DNA from: Apoderus coryli
Lineage: Eukaryota > Arthropoda > Insecta > Coleoptera > Attelabidae
Assembly (NCBI GenBank): GCA_911728435.2
Contig: OU452202.1
Span: 10,891,135-10,955,134, forward strand
Length of the DNA stretch: 64,000 nt
Reading direction: 5' to 3'
The stretch's first letter is position 1. Each line of letters starts with the position of its first letter. This document shows, piece after piece, positions 24,790 through 36,917 of the stretch. The notes under the pieces are model-generated. The model was not told where the DNA came from. It saw only the letters and a list, made by a program, of their open reading frames with translations, and ran no database searches. The position numbers and the translations under genes were made by a program.

Positions 24790-25439
24790 AAGTACATTAT
24801 TATTGTTTAATTATTTACTTTTATAATTTTACGACCAATGCAAACAATGTTATTTCATGGCAATAGCAAATATTATAACTTTTGGCAATAGATACCTATC
24901 TACAGACGTATTATTTAGTGGTTACTTAATCATAATTTAAAATACTTTTTCTAATTTAATCATTTTTAATATGGTGGAGGCAAAATTCCTTATCATTTAC
25001 AGCAACTAAACAATAGTTTAGATGGGTTCACGATAATATATTTAATTTGCCAGGGACGGATTAATTTTTAGCAAATTAATGCAGTTTTTCAAAAGAAGTT
25101 ACATAAATATTTTAGCCAGGTATGACTTTTTTCTTTCTTTTGTAAAGGTAGGTATGTATTTGTTTGTTTACCATTTTACCAATGTCTGTGAATTAGGAGT
25201 TGTGGATTGGAATTGTCTTATCATTCCTCGTACGTACCGGTAGAATCTGTTATTTTACTTAGTTTCCTCATAAGGAATCTAAAGTTTCTTTGATAATTTT
25301 TTTTTGTTTCAGCGTCATTGTTTTTCGGAAAAACTCGATTTTTTTTTTAAATAGCCAATACATTTTAGGTTTATTTGTCCCCAAATTAGATAACTACCTA
25401 GTACCTAGTTAGTAGATCTTGAAATGTATAATATTTATA
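24790..25439. other. No gene recognised
   Basis: AT-rich, intron-like sequence. Confidence 0.4.
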
Positions 25440-26410
25440 GTAGAAAATGAATTAGGTATAAACTATATTTTACAAGGCCGTATTTTTTTTTAAGAAAATG
25501 CAATTTTTTTGCGATTTTAGTTTTTATTGATTTCTGACGTTATTTTTACTGATATAAAAAACTTAAAAGCTCTCATTGTTACTTTTTTATGAGAAAAATA
25601 TAGCGTTTACAAATTTTCATTACGACGTTTTGTTTTTGAAAAACCAACTTCGATTTTTTAAATACGGCCCTCGATTTTTTATTGTTAAATTTAAAGCCAT
25701 TTTCAAAACAAAAATAGATGTAACGGAATGGTTTCAACAGGTTTTCAGTATTTTTAGCTGTTATTTAAACTTCAAGAAAAATCGCCATAGTTTGACACTT
25801 ATTTTGCGTAAAAGAAAGAAAGGCGTTTCTTTAATAATTTCAAAAAGCACAAAAATTTTAACTAAATTTAAAAAACTGCGTACAGAATAAAATGTGCTGA
25901 CAGAAATAAATTGGCAAATAATAATAAATAATTTTGATTAACGTCGAAAGAATTTTATTGCAAAAATTACTAATTAGGTATATACTCTGCATTCAGTCAG
26001 TTAAGTCCCAAACTATGGCGATTTTTCTTGAATAAGTTTAAATATCAACTAAAAATATTGAAAAGTTGTTTAAACCACCTATTTTTGAATTGAAAATGGC
26101 TTTAAATTTAACAATAGAAAATCAAGGGCCGTATTTAAAAAATCGAAGTTGATGGTTTTTCGAAAACGAAACGTCGAGTCTCCTCAAAAAGCAACAATGA
26201 GAAAGTGCTTTTCATTTTTTTATATATCTGTAAAAATAATGTCTGAAATCAATAAAAACTAATATCGCAAAAAATTGATTTTTAGAAATTCTCGAAAACT
26301 GCTAAATTTACTTTACTTTTGAAAACACCATTTAAAAGGTGTTTAAATTGTACAACTTTTCTCTAAGTTAACCGACATTGTCACTCCGACCGTTTCCAAG
26401 ATCAACCAAC
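25440..26410. repeat. R2 palindromic repeat, copy a
   Basis: Arms at about 25460-25800 and 26000-26310 are inverted copies. Shared text includes TTTTTGCGATTTTAGTTTTT, TTAAATACGGCCCT and AAAATCGCCATAGTTTGACA. Text next to the arms (TTTGAAAACACCATTTAAAA, TACAACTTTTCTCTAA, CCGTTTCCAAGAT) recurs in copy b at 61335-62095. No transposase recognised; a plus-strand frame at 25576-25890 lies inside one arm and is a shadow. Confidence 0.65.
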
Positions 26411-26612
26411 CCTAGTTGTTTATGTGCTGAGCAATATTCTCAGGAATTCCGGCAAAGGATTCAGCCGCATTATACCTACCCACTTTAACATGTGTAGATT
26501 GAAGTTTGACTATATATACCTAGCTTATATTATACCTAATACAAGATTTTCAGTAGGCTTAAGTTTATTTTAAAAAAATAAATAAATAAGAGTCGCACTA
26601 AAAACCTGATGG

Positions 26613-27166
26613 TGGTTCAGATAAAAAAAACGTAAGCACCACAGGGACCCCCAAATCTTGTCTACCCCTTCTAGAAAAAATTAGTAGAAGAGAGAGCCAA
26701 ACACTATTTGTCATTTAAATAAAAATATATTGTATGTTAGCAAAGTTTATTAGTTATTTTAGTAATGTAGAAAAATTTACTGGATAGACATTAAACGAGT
26801 ATCATCACTAAAATAACTAGTAAACTTTGCTAGCATACAATATACTTTTATTTAAATGACAAATAGTGTTTGTCTCTCCCAGACAAGGAGCATATGTAAA
26901 CTATTCAAGAATATTATCTAAATGACATAATGTCTATCCAGTAAATTTTTCTACATTTCTAAAATTACTGATAAACTTTGCTGGCATACAATATATTTTT
27001 ATTTAAATGACAAAAAGTGTTTGTCTCTTTTAGACAAGGAGCATATGTAAACTATTCAAGAATATTATCTAAATGACATAATGTCTATCCAGTAAATTTT
27101 TCTAGAAGGGGTAGACAAGGTTTTGGCTGTCCCTGTGGTGCTTACGTTTTTTATCTATCTGAACCA
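26613..27166. mobile_element. R7 palindromic MITE with internal 151-bp tandem duplication
   Basis: Ends TGGTTCAGATA...CGTAAGCACCACAGGGAC and GTCCCTGTGGTGCTTACG...TATCTGAACCA are about 70-bp inverted repeats. Inside, inverted text continues (CTAGAAGGGGTAGACAAG; AAACTTTGCTAGCATACAAT). The right arm holds a tandem duplication with units starting TAAACTTTGCT at 26821 and 26972. No reading frame. Confidence 0.7.
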
Positions 27167-27188
27167 AGGTTTTTTTTTCTGTGCAGCG

Positions 27189-27930
27189 AATTATATATGC
27201 AGACGTTAGATAATATATTCCGAAAAAAAAAGTTTTACCTCAAAGCGAGTTCACCTTAACTACTCTGAATTTACAGAGCATATGCCCCCTATGATGACCC
27301 CGATACCAGTGGCGCTAGTCTAGGGTACTAGAGCCGTTATTCACCATGTCCCCGACACCTCAAACAACTGTGCAGGCACATGACCGCGGGTTATAATGTA
27401 ATCTGATTCCGACACATCAAGCGACTTGCCACGATTCATACACCCTAATAGTAATAATTATCAAACTCTTTGGAGACCTAATTATTTATTTTAAAAAATG
27501 TCAACAAAATTAATTAATTAGATGTTCCTACAAGGTTTGCTGAAAGGCATATTTGCATTAAATCCAAAATAAATTCTGTTTACGCTGAATAATTCCTGAA
27601 TGTGGCTGATTTCAGTCAATATGAAATAGCCAAAGATCAAAGCGTCAATTTACGCTAATTAGTTAAATTAGTTGGCATTATTAAATATTTCCATACAAAT
27701 ATTATTAGAGTAAATTTCAAACCGTACAAATACTTGAGTTTGGATAATTAGTTACTAATATAGAAAGAGATACGCCGCCAGTGGGTATGTTATTATTAAA
27801 AACATAGCAGTCGTTCTGAAATTTTACTTTGCTAGTATTTTAGTATGGTAATGAGGGTTAATAACCATTAATTGCCATTAAAGAATATTTTACTAATTGA
27901 CTGGTAGTTATATTCTTTATTTGCTTTTCT
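27189..27930. other. No gene recognised
   Basis: Slightly GC-richer at 27290-27460 but without coding signal. Confidence 0.4.
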
Positions 27931-28726
27931 CTATAATATAATAATAATCTTCTTAACAACATCAATGCAGTGATAGTACACAATATTACAATAATTCAAC
28001 ACCGACATGACCAACGATTCGCCCATTTTTTTACGCATTTTGAAGTTCAAAAGATATCTACCTATTCGAATATAACATTTCAGATTTTCAAAACTAAGTT
28101 TCTCATCTAGAAAAATGCCTAGAACTTTCATATTTTCAGAAAATGACAAACTATTATCACCCAATTTTAAATCTATATTTGTTTTAAGAAGAATAACTCG
28201 CTTATTTTGCTGACAAATTTGGTCTTGTCGGAAATTAACTTTAAATTATGTGTCCTAGAAAAGATTGAAACTGCCTCTAGATCATTATTATATGGGTCAT
28301 AGCGTTGTCATATTTATATGGATCGAAGTCGTACAGCAACTGAGTCTCATCAGCAAATGCAGTGACCTGGCAATGCGCTACGGAACTAAAGATACTCGCA
28401 GTATACAAAATAAAGAGTAAAGGTCCCAGGATTGATCCTTGAGGAACTCCGGATATCACAAATTTAGATGTAGATAAAATATTATTGAGGCAGACACTTT
28501 GAGATCGATTTTCTAACTAGCTCTCAAAAAAGCAACGGAAACATTGTCAAAACCGTAGTAATTTAATTTTGCACACAAAAACTCATGATCAGTAGTGTCA
28601 AATGCCTTCGAGAAATCAAGATATATTCACAGTGCTGCTCGCCCTTTATCAATTGTCCTATATAGATTATCTGTGAGATTCACGGTCGTTGTGCTGTGAT
28701 ACTTTCTAAATCCTGACTGTGATTTA
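27931..28726 (-). pseudogene. LINE-A: non-LTR retrotransposon reverse transcriptase, decayed
   Basis: Read on the minus strand the reverse transcriptase blocks come in order: SQSGFRKYHSTTTVNLTDNL, then YLDFSKAFDT.DHEFL, SGVPQGSILGPLLFILYTA (28420-28459), AFADETQLLYDF (the YADD box, here ADET), and a C-terminal MKVLGIFLDEKLSFE (about 28130). Stops and frameshifts separate them. The family is jockey/CR1-like. Loss of the second catalytic Asp in YADD and the broken frame make it inactive. Its upstream half is cut off by insertion of LINE-B at 28727. Confidence 0.8.
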
Positions 28727-30115
28727 ATAATAATAATAAATCAGTTTATTTGCAGTTCTATAAAACAAAAAGATTATACAACTTAAACTTACTAACTAAA
28801 TAATGTAGAACTACAAAAAGGGTTAAAAAGGCAGTATGTACTGATATAAATTTTAACCCCGTGAAAAACAAAATCAACAAAAGACATAAACATATGTTTA
28901 TCCTTAAAAAAAAAAAACACAAACAGAAAAAGCACAAACAGTATTACCTAATAAATCTACATTAATAATATATTATACCTATACATGAATATTACGTCTT
29001 AAATAATTCCGTCCTGTGCAGTGGAGCAGAAAGCAAGCCCTTATGTCTAAGATTTAAGTTATGAATATCGGATCTAAATGTAATTTTATCATATAGGTAA
29101 GGTGGATGCTTATGGATCATTATCGAGTGAAAGAGACAAGAAGCATGCAGAAATCTTCTATCTTCCATCGACAACCAGCCCGCAGATTTCAATTTATGAC
29201 TGATTCTTTCATATTTTCTGATACCGTACACATATCTAAGACACGATTTTTGAACACGCTGAATTCGTTCACTATCACACCTCAGAAGACATGGACCATA
29301 TATTATAACATCACAAAAATTAAAATTGCTCAACACCAAGGAATCCGTCAACTTAAGCTTGACACATTGCGACAATATATATCTGTGTGGATAGAACATT
29401 TTTAACGCGGCATATCCTTTGCTTATACATGCAGAGATATGATTCGTAAAACGAAGTTCATTATCCAATAGCAAACCTAAATTTCTGGCCACACTACTGT
29501 ATGTTAAAGACACATTATTAAGTGATAATTCGAGATTTTGTTCAATAAAATGTCTATCCTTTCCAAATAATAGTACTTTTGTCTTACTTGAATTAATATC
29601 TAGTTGATGTTTTTTTGACCAGGTGGCAATAGATCTGAGATCCTCATTAATACTATCGGCATACATGTAAAGTTTCCCATATTTGAGAACAATAGATAAA
29701 CTAGAAGTATATATTGAAAAAAGTAGGAGCCCCAGTATAGACCCCTGTGGCACACCAGAAGAAACATTAGCAACACTTGATTTCGGAATAATGCTATTAG
29801 CATATTCACAAATTTGCCCAGCAACAACCTTTTCCAACATTTTTGAAATAGTAGATAACAAGCTGATTGCTCGTAAATCACTAATACTTCGAGGATCATT
29901 ATTTTTCGGTAATGGATAAATAATAGCCTACTTCCATGATTGCGGAAAGTAATTAGACTCCAAACAACAGTTTGTAATATGTACAATGTGGTTCAAAGTA
30001 TATGGCATGCACAGTCTCATCATCTGAAGTAAAATTGTATCGATGCCACACGCATTTGATTTTGTTGACTTGATAGCCCTTTCTACATCCGCAATTAATA
30101 TTATTTTTTTTACAG
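28727..30115 (-). pseudogene. LINE-B: 5'-truncated non-LTR retrotransposon inserted in LINE-A
   Basis: The 3' end on the minus strand is a (TTA)n tail at 28727-28740, placed exactly inside LINE-A's reverse transcriptase. The main frame (28992-29861) gives LSTISKMLEKVVAGQICEYA, SSGVPQGSILG and the post-RT region ending with ERISHKLKSAGWLSMEDRR and YDKITFRSDIHNLNLR. An upstream piece in another frame reads LESNYFPQSW (near 29930). Two internal deletions are visible: the QSGFR-to-DFSKAFD blocks between EYANSIIPK and SGVPQGS are gone, and YADDTQ is reduced to YAD-SINEDL, so the catalytic Asp pair is lost. It is a dead jockey-like copy. Confidence 0.85.
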
Positions 30116-30217
30116 TTTGTTATTAAAATTCAGAAAAAAAAAACAGAAAGATTCAGATTTCGTTATTAAATTTCACATCCTCATTATTTATTGTTTCATT
30201 AATTATTTTTTTTTTAA

Positions 30218-30421
30218 ATGAGCCAAATCGGATCATTATCACTCGACGCTATTGATGAAAAACTGCAAAAGTCTAAACCCGTTAATAGCGTGTATGTATG
30301 GAAGCAATTTATACAGTTTTGTAACGAAAAAAACTATTTTCTAAATGGTGAAACTCCCACTGAGTTAATAGCAAAAATACAAAAAAAGATTACGGGTGAA
30401 AATTTACTCAAAATAATCTAG
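30218..30421 (+). pseudogene. Possible tyrosine-recombinase (Crypton/DIRS-type) N-terminal fragment
   Basis: A 67-codon ATG frame reads SLDAIDEKLQKSKPVNSVYV, then WKQFIQFCNEKNY and GETPTELIAKI. The 'KS.PVNS.Y.W..F..FC....' pattern resembles the SAM-like N-terminal domain of Crypton or DIRS-type tyrosine recombinases. No R-H-R-Y catalytic domain follows, and no terminal repeats were found. If the assignment is right this is a fragment; otherwise it is an unassigned short frame. Confidence 0.3.
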
Positions 30422-30850
30422 CCAAATACTATTCGTACATTAAAGTAATACGGGTTAACATCTCAAACTTCGTGCTCGTTTTAATAATTATGCAACAAGT
30501 TATCGATGTATCACCGATTATTTTATAGTTATTAATGATACTATATAGTTTCATTAACAAGAGTTCATATCGACCGTGTATCATTCAACATTTAATCTAC
30601 GACAGTCCGAATAGATTTTCTTTGCATATAGGATTCGATTTATTTAAAATATCAGAAACGGTTTCGTAAATAAAAATTCAAAATTATTAAGTGCCCATAT
30701 TAGTCACTGCTATAGTGACCGCGTTTGTTGATTGTTGCAAGTTTTACTTGTACAACGTTGCGGTCAGTGGTGTGCTTTACATTCAATTTAATAGAAAAAG
30801 TTTTAATATGAGTGATTCCGATTCTGAGAGTGCCTCTTCGGATATATATA
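30422..30850. other. Unassigned; short acidic frame start at 30808
   Basis: An ATG at 30808 opens MSDSDSESASSD before LINE-C cuts it at about 30850. Such Ser/Asp-rich starts occur in transposase and chromatin proteins. No continuation was found beyond LINE-C. Confidence 0.25.
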
Positions 30851-31990
30851 TTTTTTTTTGACTTTATTGGCATCATAGATTACAATAATCATCATTAACA
30901 AACAGACATAAAAAAAACAATAAATATGCCAAAAGGTGCTAACTCAGCATAGCTGATTTTCACTAGTACCTATTACTATTACAATATTACAATACAATAA
31001 AACGATTGAAATACAATGAAAATATAACAATAAATAAAAAAATAATTCACATGTAGCCTTGTTCAATAAGTCCCAAATAATTCTTGAAATACAGATCTCT
31101 TAAATTTCTGCCTAGAAAATGTTTTCAATTCAGGAGACAGTCGTTTAGCGACATTATAAGAAAAAGACAATGTAGTGCTTACGTCTCACGTTGACATTGT
31201 GGACGTCAGTACGAAAAGTAATCTTCCGGTAAAGGTAAGGTGGTGTTTTAGTTTTAATTTGATGAAACAAAACACGAGAGTGTAACTCTCTCCTGCTGGA
31301 CATATTAAGCCACTTGACCTCATTTAATTTGTGTGAAATTCTATCGTATTTCGTCATGCCAAAAATCGTAAACATTCTGGAGAACCTGGACACGCCTATA
31401 ATCAACGCCCAGAAGACATGGCCCATACACATAATCGCAGATGTTCATGTGCGACAAACCCAGAGCATCAGACAGCAACCTCCTCAGATCATACGAAAGC
31501 ATATGTCTAATAGCATAAATAGCCTTAAGATTAGCGTATCCCGCCCGAAGTTTTATATGCTGAGAGAATCGAAGCGCACCATCCATCATCAAACCAAGAC
31601 TCTTTGCTCATTCGGACGCCGGAATGTCAATACCCCGGAGAGATAGATATATGTCTGGATTAGTCTGGAAACTCACCACTCTGCAGACAGAAATTTACCA
31701 CGTGGGTATAGTAGGGTATAAGAGCAGGACAAGTAAGGTGAATCATTGCGATATTCAGGTTGTCCGATCCGAGAGTATAATGCGAATTATATCACCCTCT
31801 TGGACCGGAGAAAATTTCATTTTCTGCTCGAAGTGAGATTTATACCGATTTCTGTAAAAGTTTAAAGTATCCACGTCTGTATTAACCGCACTGCAAGAAG
31901 TTTCAGAGAAATACTTGTTAGTCCCATTGGCATCTACTCCAACATATCGAAGGCATTGCGCAAGAATAATAATATACCTAAGTAAAGGTA
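30851..31990 (-). pseudogene. LINE-C: 5'-truncated non-LTR retrotransposon
   Basis: The 3' end on the minus strand is ATGCCAATAAAGTC followed by an A-run (30851-30875), a normal LINE terminus with polyadenylation signal. Upstream come the post-RT region (YDRISHKLNEVKWLNMSSRR, PYLYRKITFRTDVHNVNVR; 31154-31360) and SLGLMMDGALRFSQHI with LSHMNICDYVYGP (31341-31600). A further decayed block reads LNFYRNRYKSHFEQKMKFSP (near 31820). Frameshifts at about 31355 and stops near 31620 break the frame. No RT catalytic box is left. Related to, but distinct from, LINE-B. Confidence 0.8.
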
Positions 31991-33685
31991 GTAGCAGTAA
32001 CTTCCTTTTTGTTCTATTACTACTGATAATACTTGATTAGTCTTAAAAATACACCAAATGAAGTATTATTCATAATAATAAGCTCTAGCTTTAATTTGAT
32101 TCTAACCATGGTAATAATAGTCAATCTTCAAGATCTACTAGTCTTACAAGTATCCCATTAGACTTTGCGCACAGTATACCACCATCACAGACTGTGATCA
32201 CTTAAGATTTTCTCATCTTTTAATCATAACCTGACATATCACAAATTATTTTCCATAAACATCACACAAATATTCTAACAAATAACACTAAACCACTCAA
32301 ACAAATCGCATCCAGCAAATATCTTTAAGAATGAAAATCAATAACTTAAATAAAACTTCTAATTTTATTTTACTTTATGACTATAACAATTAAATTATGA
32401 CAAAGCAATTTTAGATCTGCTACCACTGATGATAATGCGTCATTGAAATATTTAAAGTTCGACATCATTAATTTTGATTGTTATAGACCTTTTTTGAATG
32501 CGATTGTTCTTTTCCTGCTTAATTTATAATAAGTTTTCTACCTTTTTAGTGGTTGACATCAAATCCAAATACAATTGTTAGCAATATCACCCATTTTAGA
32601 ATTGTCACAACTATATTAACGTTCGTCATGAAACTTTTAATCGTACACAAAATATCAAGTTTTTTAAAATCACGTTAACTAAATAATGCAACGTCTCACA
32701 GCATATTTACCATACCTACGTAAATTTACTGTACGAGCTAGTGTAAAAAATCGTAACCGTGGAGCGTCAATGTCTAGGCGTCGCCGGTCGCCCTTTAACT
32801 GAATGTTATCTCGGCCGTCGGGACGCCTCGCAGGATAGCGACGAACGCTTGCGCTCGTCATTTATTTTGCACACAAGAACAAAGTACAACAGTTCGGCCA
32901 CGATAATAGATAAAAGATTAAGATTGCGTTTTCTACGAATAACGATAAGAAAATGGGATTTTGTATTGAGTTTTGTATGTTTCTCTGGGAGAAACTTAGA
33001 CCTCTAAAGGGATTTGAGGCAAAATAAAGGACATTACATGTTGTGTTCTTTTGGTGTAGTTATCTAGGTTAAAACAGTTTCATGTTATGGTGTACATTTC
33101 TAGTGCTTTATCTAATTTGTTTTAGAAACCGAAACTACCATCAGAATCCATAATTATATGCTTTGACAGTTGCTATCTTACTTCAGAACGACGTAGTCTC
33201 CATATCTCCCCTCAGGATTCACTTATGACTGCAATAGTTTAAAAAAATAAATTCAATTAGCTAAATTCATAACAGATATATGCATTAGGTCTTAACCGAC
33301 AACAAATTCAGCTTTTGTTTCACCAAGGTTTGTAAGGGTCATAACCCCAGGCTACTTTCATTTATATGAGATGAACTAACTTGAAGTCAATTTAATTTCT
33401 CTCAAATTACTGCATGACTTAGTTGTATTTAGTCGTTAATTATTTTGTAAACAAAATTTACGCAATTACGGGCAGAATAGTTTGCTATTAATTTGTGAGC
33501 AGTTGAATAGGATAATTTATGCGTGAAAGTCAATTGACATATTTTCTGATATCCTATAGCAGATGTTAGTTTTATAACCTCATCATCCGCATCAAAAACT
33601 GTGTGTGACGTTGAAATATTAGGCGAAAGGTTGATTTCACTTTGAAAGTTAAACTGTTGTGTGAAATATAATGTCACAAAAAGTA
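31991..33685. other. No gene recognised
   Basis: A GC-richer island at 32750-32860 (CGTCGCCGGTCGCCC, CGGCCGTCGGGACGCCTCGC) could be promoter-proximal sequence, but no exon could be attached to it. Confidence 0.4.
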
Positions 33686-33693
33686 TATCGACA

Positions 33694-33725
33694 GCCTAGT
33701 TCTAATATGACGTAACCCACAAAAA
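33694..33725 (+). repeat. Left terminal inverted repeat
   Basis: GCCTAGTTCTAATAT then GACGTAACCCACAAAAA; matches the right end at 29 of 32 positions. Confidence 0.9.
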
Positions 33726-33962
33726 ACTCACTTTTTGGTCAATATCGAAGGGCAACACCAATACCTATCATGTGACAATTAATCGGAACCAACCAAATTA
33801 AATTACTGTATTTTTCCCGCTCTTCTAATATGTCTTATAGAAATCAGCTGATATTTTTAATTTCAATAGGTCGTATCCCTCAATTGTATCATTATCCTAC
33901 GTTGTGTGCGTCACGCAGTGTCTTCATTGTATTAAAATCTTTCTGTTTTGTTATTTATCAGT

Positions 33963-36917
33963 ATGGATAATAAGTATTTTCCGGTAAGTATTTAAAATTA
34001 AGTATTTCTAATTTGTAAAATTAGCATAGTTAATATTATTGCTTTAAATTTGATCCTTATTAATCATAGTTTTAAATTGTATTGGGATACATCTTATTAG
34101 ATCTCATGAAATTTTGCATACAGTCATTTGGGTTACGACATATTGGAATTTTAAAAAACATTATTATGTTTTAGATATCCGGTAGAACAGCAAAATTATT
34201 AGCTTTAGCTGCGAAAGATAAAATTAAGACCATTCAACCAGAAGTTAATATTAATGATATGTTACCAAATGTCGCCTACGATTTAGAAGTTGTTCCTAAT
34301 AATGACCAGAAAATTAACCGGCAAAATTTTGAGAGTTCTGAATCTACCCTAATTTCATTAGAAAACGTCGCACCTAAAGATTTTGTTGAAACGATACCTC
34401 CAGCCAACCGAAACTACACAATGCTAGTTGATAATTTACATACTAATAATGAGAATGACAAATTATGCGAAATAGAAATAATTCACAATGAGGTGCGTGA
34501 TAGGCAAGATATTAATATAATACAAAACTCATTACCTGATATACCTATATTACAAAATAGTCCCCCCAAGAATGATTTTGAAGCCACACACTTTATTAAC
34601 GATGGCACCACGGATGGCAATATGTACATTATCATTGAAACTAATAATATTAATAATAATATACAGGTACACCAAAATGAATCCGATTTAGACCAATTCC
34701 ATATTGATGACCCCGATTATATACCGCCACCACATGATGCAGAAAATGACATTGAAAATATTATTTCAGAAATAAAAGACAAATCTGATATTGATGACTC
34801 CGATTATGTACCCGCAGCAGAACAGGATGCAGAAAATATTGAAAATGTTTCCAAAACAAAGCGAAGAAAAGTTGCTGACAGAACATTTTGGGATAAATAT
34901 GTGAATCAAAAGAAAAGGATGAACGGCGAAGAATACGTAGGATATACTAGAAAATATGGGGTGGTAAAACACGAAGCTAAAAGAAGCAAAAGACAAATGG
35001 GTCCCAAATGTGATTCTAATTTTTGCAAAAGAGCAACAAATAGATATTGTAATTTATTTACTGATGAAATTAGGAAAGAAAATTTTGAAAAATTTTGGGC
35101 TACAGACTGGGAGCAGAAAAGATTATTTATTGTACACATGGTCAACTATTCCGAAAAACATCGGAGTTATGTATCCACTCCTTCAAGACGGACAGGATTA
35201 TTTCAATATTATTTAAAACATGAAGGTGGAAAGTTGCAAGTTTGTAAAAAAACATTTTTGGGAACTCTTGGAATAAACGAGAAAATGGTTGCAAATTGGG
35301 CAAATGAAGGGAAGAAAATGGGCCTTTTAGATTCCAAAGAAAAAAGGAACGGAGAGGCGAAAGAGAAGAAAAGAAGTTCCAAGTTATTTATAGACATGCA
35401 ACAAAGAAAGGAGCATTTAAAAGAGTTTTTTCAACAACTTCCTAAAATGGAAAGCCATTACTGTCGGCAGAATTTTGCTAAACTATACCTAGAACAAGAC
35501 TTCAAATCAAAATCCGATGTTTATCAAATTTACAAAGAGAAGTGTTTGGTGGATTCTCTAATACCACTATCGATGTTCTTATTTTCTAGGGAGATGGATG
35601 AAATGAACATAGGGATATTCAAACCACGTAAAGATCAATGCGATGTTTGTTTTGCTTATAAAGTAAAACAGTTGGATGAATGTAATTACCAGAAACATAT
35701 AAAATCAAAAGAGACAGCACGGCGTGAAAAAGATCTTGATAAAAAGAAAGCAGACGAAAATCTGGTATACTGTTTTACCATGGATGTTCAAGCGGTCAAG
35801 TTATGCCCTAAATTAGAAGTTAGCAACGCCTATTATAAAACAAAGTTACAGGTGCATAACTTTACCATCTATAACTTGAAAACACACCAGAGTATGAATT
35901 TTTTGTGGAATGAATCTGAAGGCGAACTATGCTCTTCTGTTTTCGCAACTTGTGTAGTAAAATATTTGGAACTTGTTTTAACAAATGAAGTTAAACCTAT
36001 AATTTTATGGTCAGATAGTTGCGGCTATCAGAACAAGAATCACATTCTCTCCAACGCTTTATCTTTGTTAGCTACAAAGTACAAAATAATTATAGAACAA
36101 AAATATCTTGAGAAGGGTCACACTCAAATGGAGTGTGACTCTACTCATAGTCTCATCGAAAGGCGGCTTAAAGGGAAAGATATATTTTTACCCACTGATT
36201 ACATCGGCATAATTAAAGATGCAAGGAAAAAACCCTTACCATTAGATGTCGAATATTTAAATCATTCTTATTTTATAAATTTTGAAGATCCTAAGTGTAA
36301 GAGGTATACTTCGATACGTCCTGGAAACAAAAAAAATGATTTGAAAGTAAATGATTTAAGATGCCTAAAATATGAACCTAGTGGTGAAATTTTTTATAAA
36401 TCTAAACTGGAAGATTCCTATATTTTATTACCGCGACGTCAAAACAACATTGATCTTAATTATGTGCCTAAGCCTTTGTATCAAGAAAGGCTCAAGATTA
36501 CTAAAGTAAAATGGACACACTTGCAACAGTTTAAAAGTGTGTTGCCTCAAGATGTACATTTTTTTTACGACGCATTACAGTACGAAGAAAATAAGGTTTC
36601 CAATAATATAGAGGAAGATAAGGATAACAGAGTGGATGGAGTTGAGCCCAGAGCAGAAAGTAGTAAAATCAAGAAGTAGGAGAACATTATTTGCACTAAA
36701 AATGCGATATTACATTTTATTATCTTTTTAGATTAATAAAAAAATCAGAAGTAGCAAATACCAGTGCTAAAAAGAGCCAAGCTAAGAGGTCTAAAAGCAA
36801 ATCTAGGACAGAACAGAGTAATAATGAGGTAATGATCTTTTAATTAATAATTAATAGATTTATTTAAATTTGTTTTGATTCTTTTAGAATGAAAGAGACA
36901 CGCAGAATCTCAACTAG
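33963..36917 (+). CDS. Transposase-like protein, 882 aa, four exons (DUF7869-type family)
   Basis: Exons: 33963-33983, 34175-36675, 36732-36828, 36888-36917. All three introns are GT-AG (191, 56 and 59 bp) and every junction keeps the frame. Exon 1 gives MDNKYFP; exon 2 begins ISGRTAKLLALAAKDKIK; exons 3 and 4 add a basic tail (NTSAKKSQAKRSKSKSR...NERDTQNLN). Layout: an acidic N-terminal third with two 'DPDYIPP/DSDYVPA' repeats, a basic KTKRRKV patch, a Cys cluster (KCDSNFC...RYC from residue 286), a CxxC (DQCDVC, 496-499), then an RNase H-like block. That block has Asp544 (FTMDVQ), Asp621 (WSDSCGYQNKN), and His656/Glu660/Asp662/Glu669 (GHTQMECDSTH..IER). I recall a large insect-enriched family of this kind labelled DUF7869, not checked. 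The inverted repeats around the gene suggest it is the element's transposase. Whether it cuts DNA is inference. Confidence 0.85.

Noticed and set aside
25576..25890. 104-codon plus-strand frame rich in Lys and Phe
   Set aside because: Lies within one arm of the R2 palindrome; composition follows the A/T runs, and copy b does not keep the frame.
29106..29405. 99-codon plus-strand frame in LINE-B
   Set aside because: Antisense shadow of the minus-strand post-RT region.
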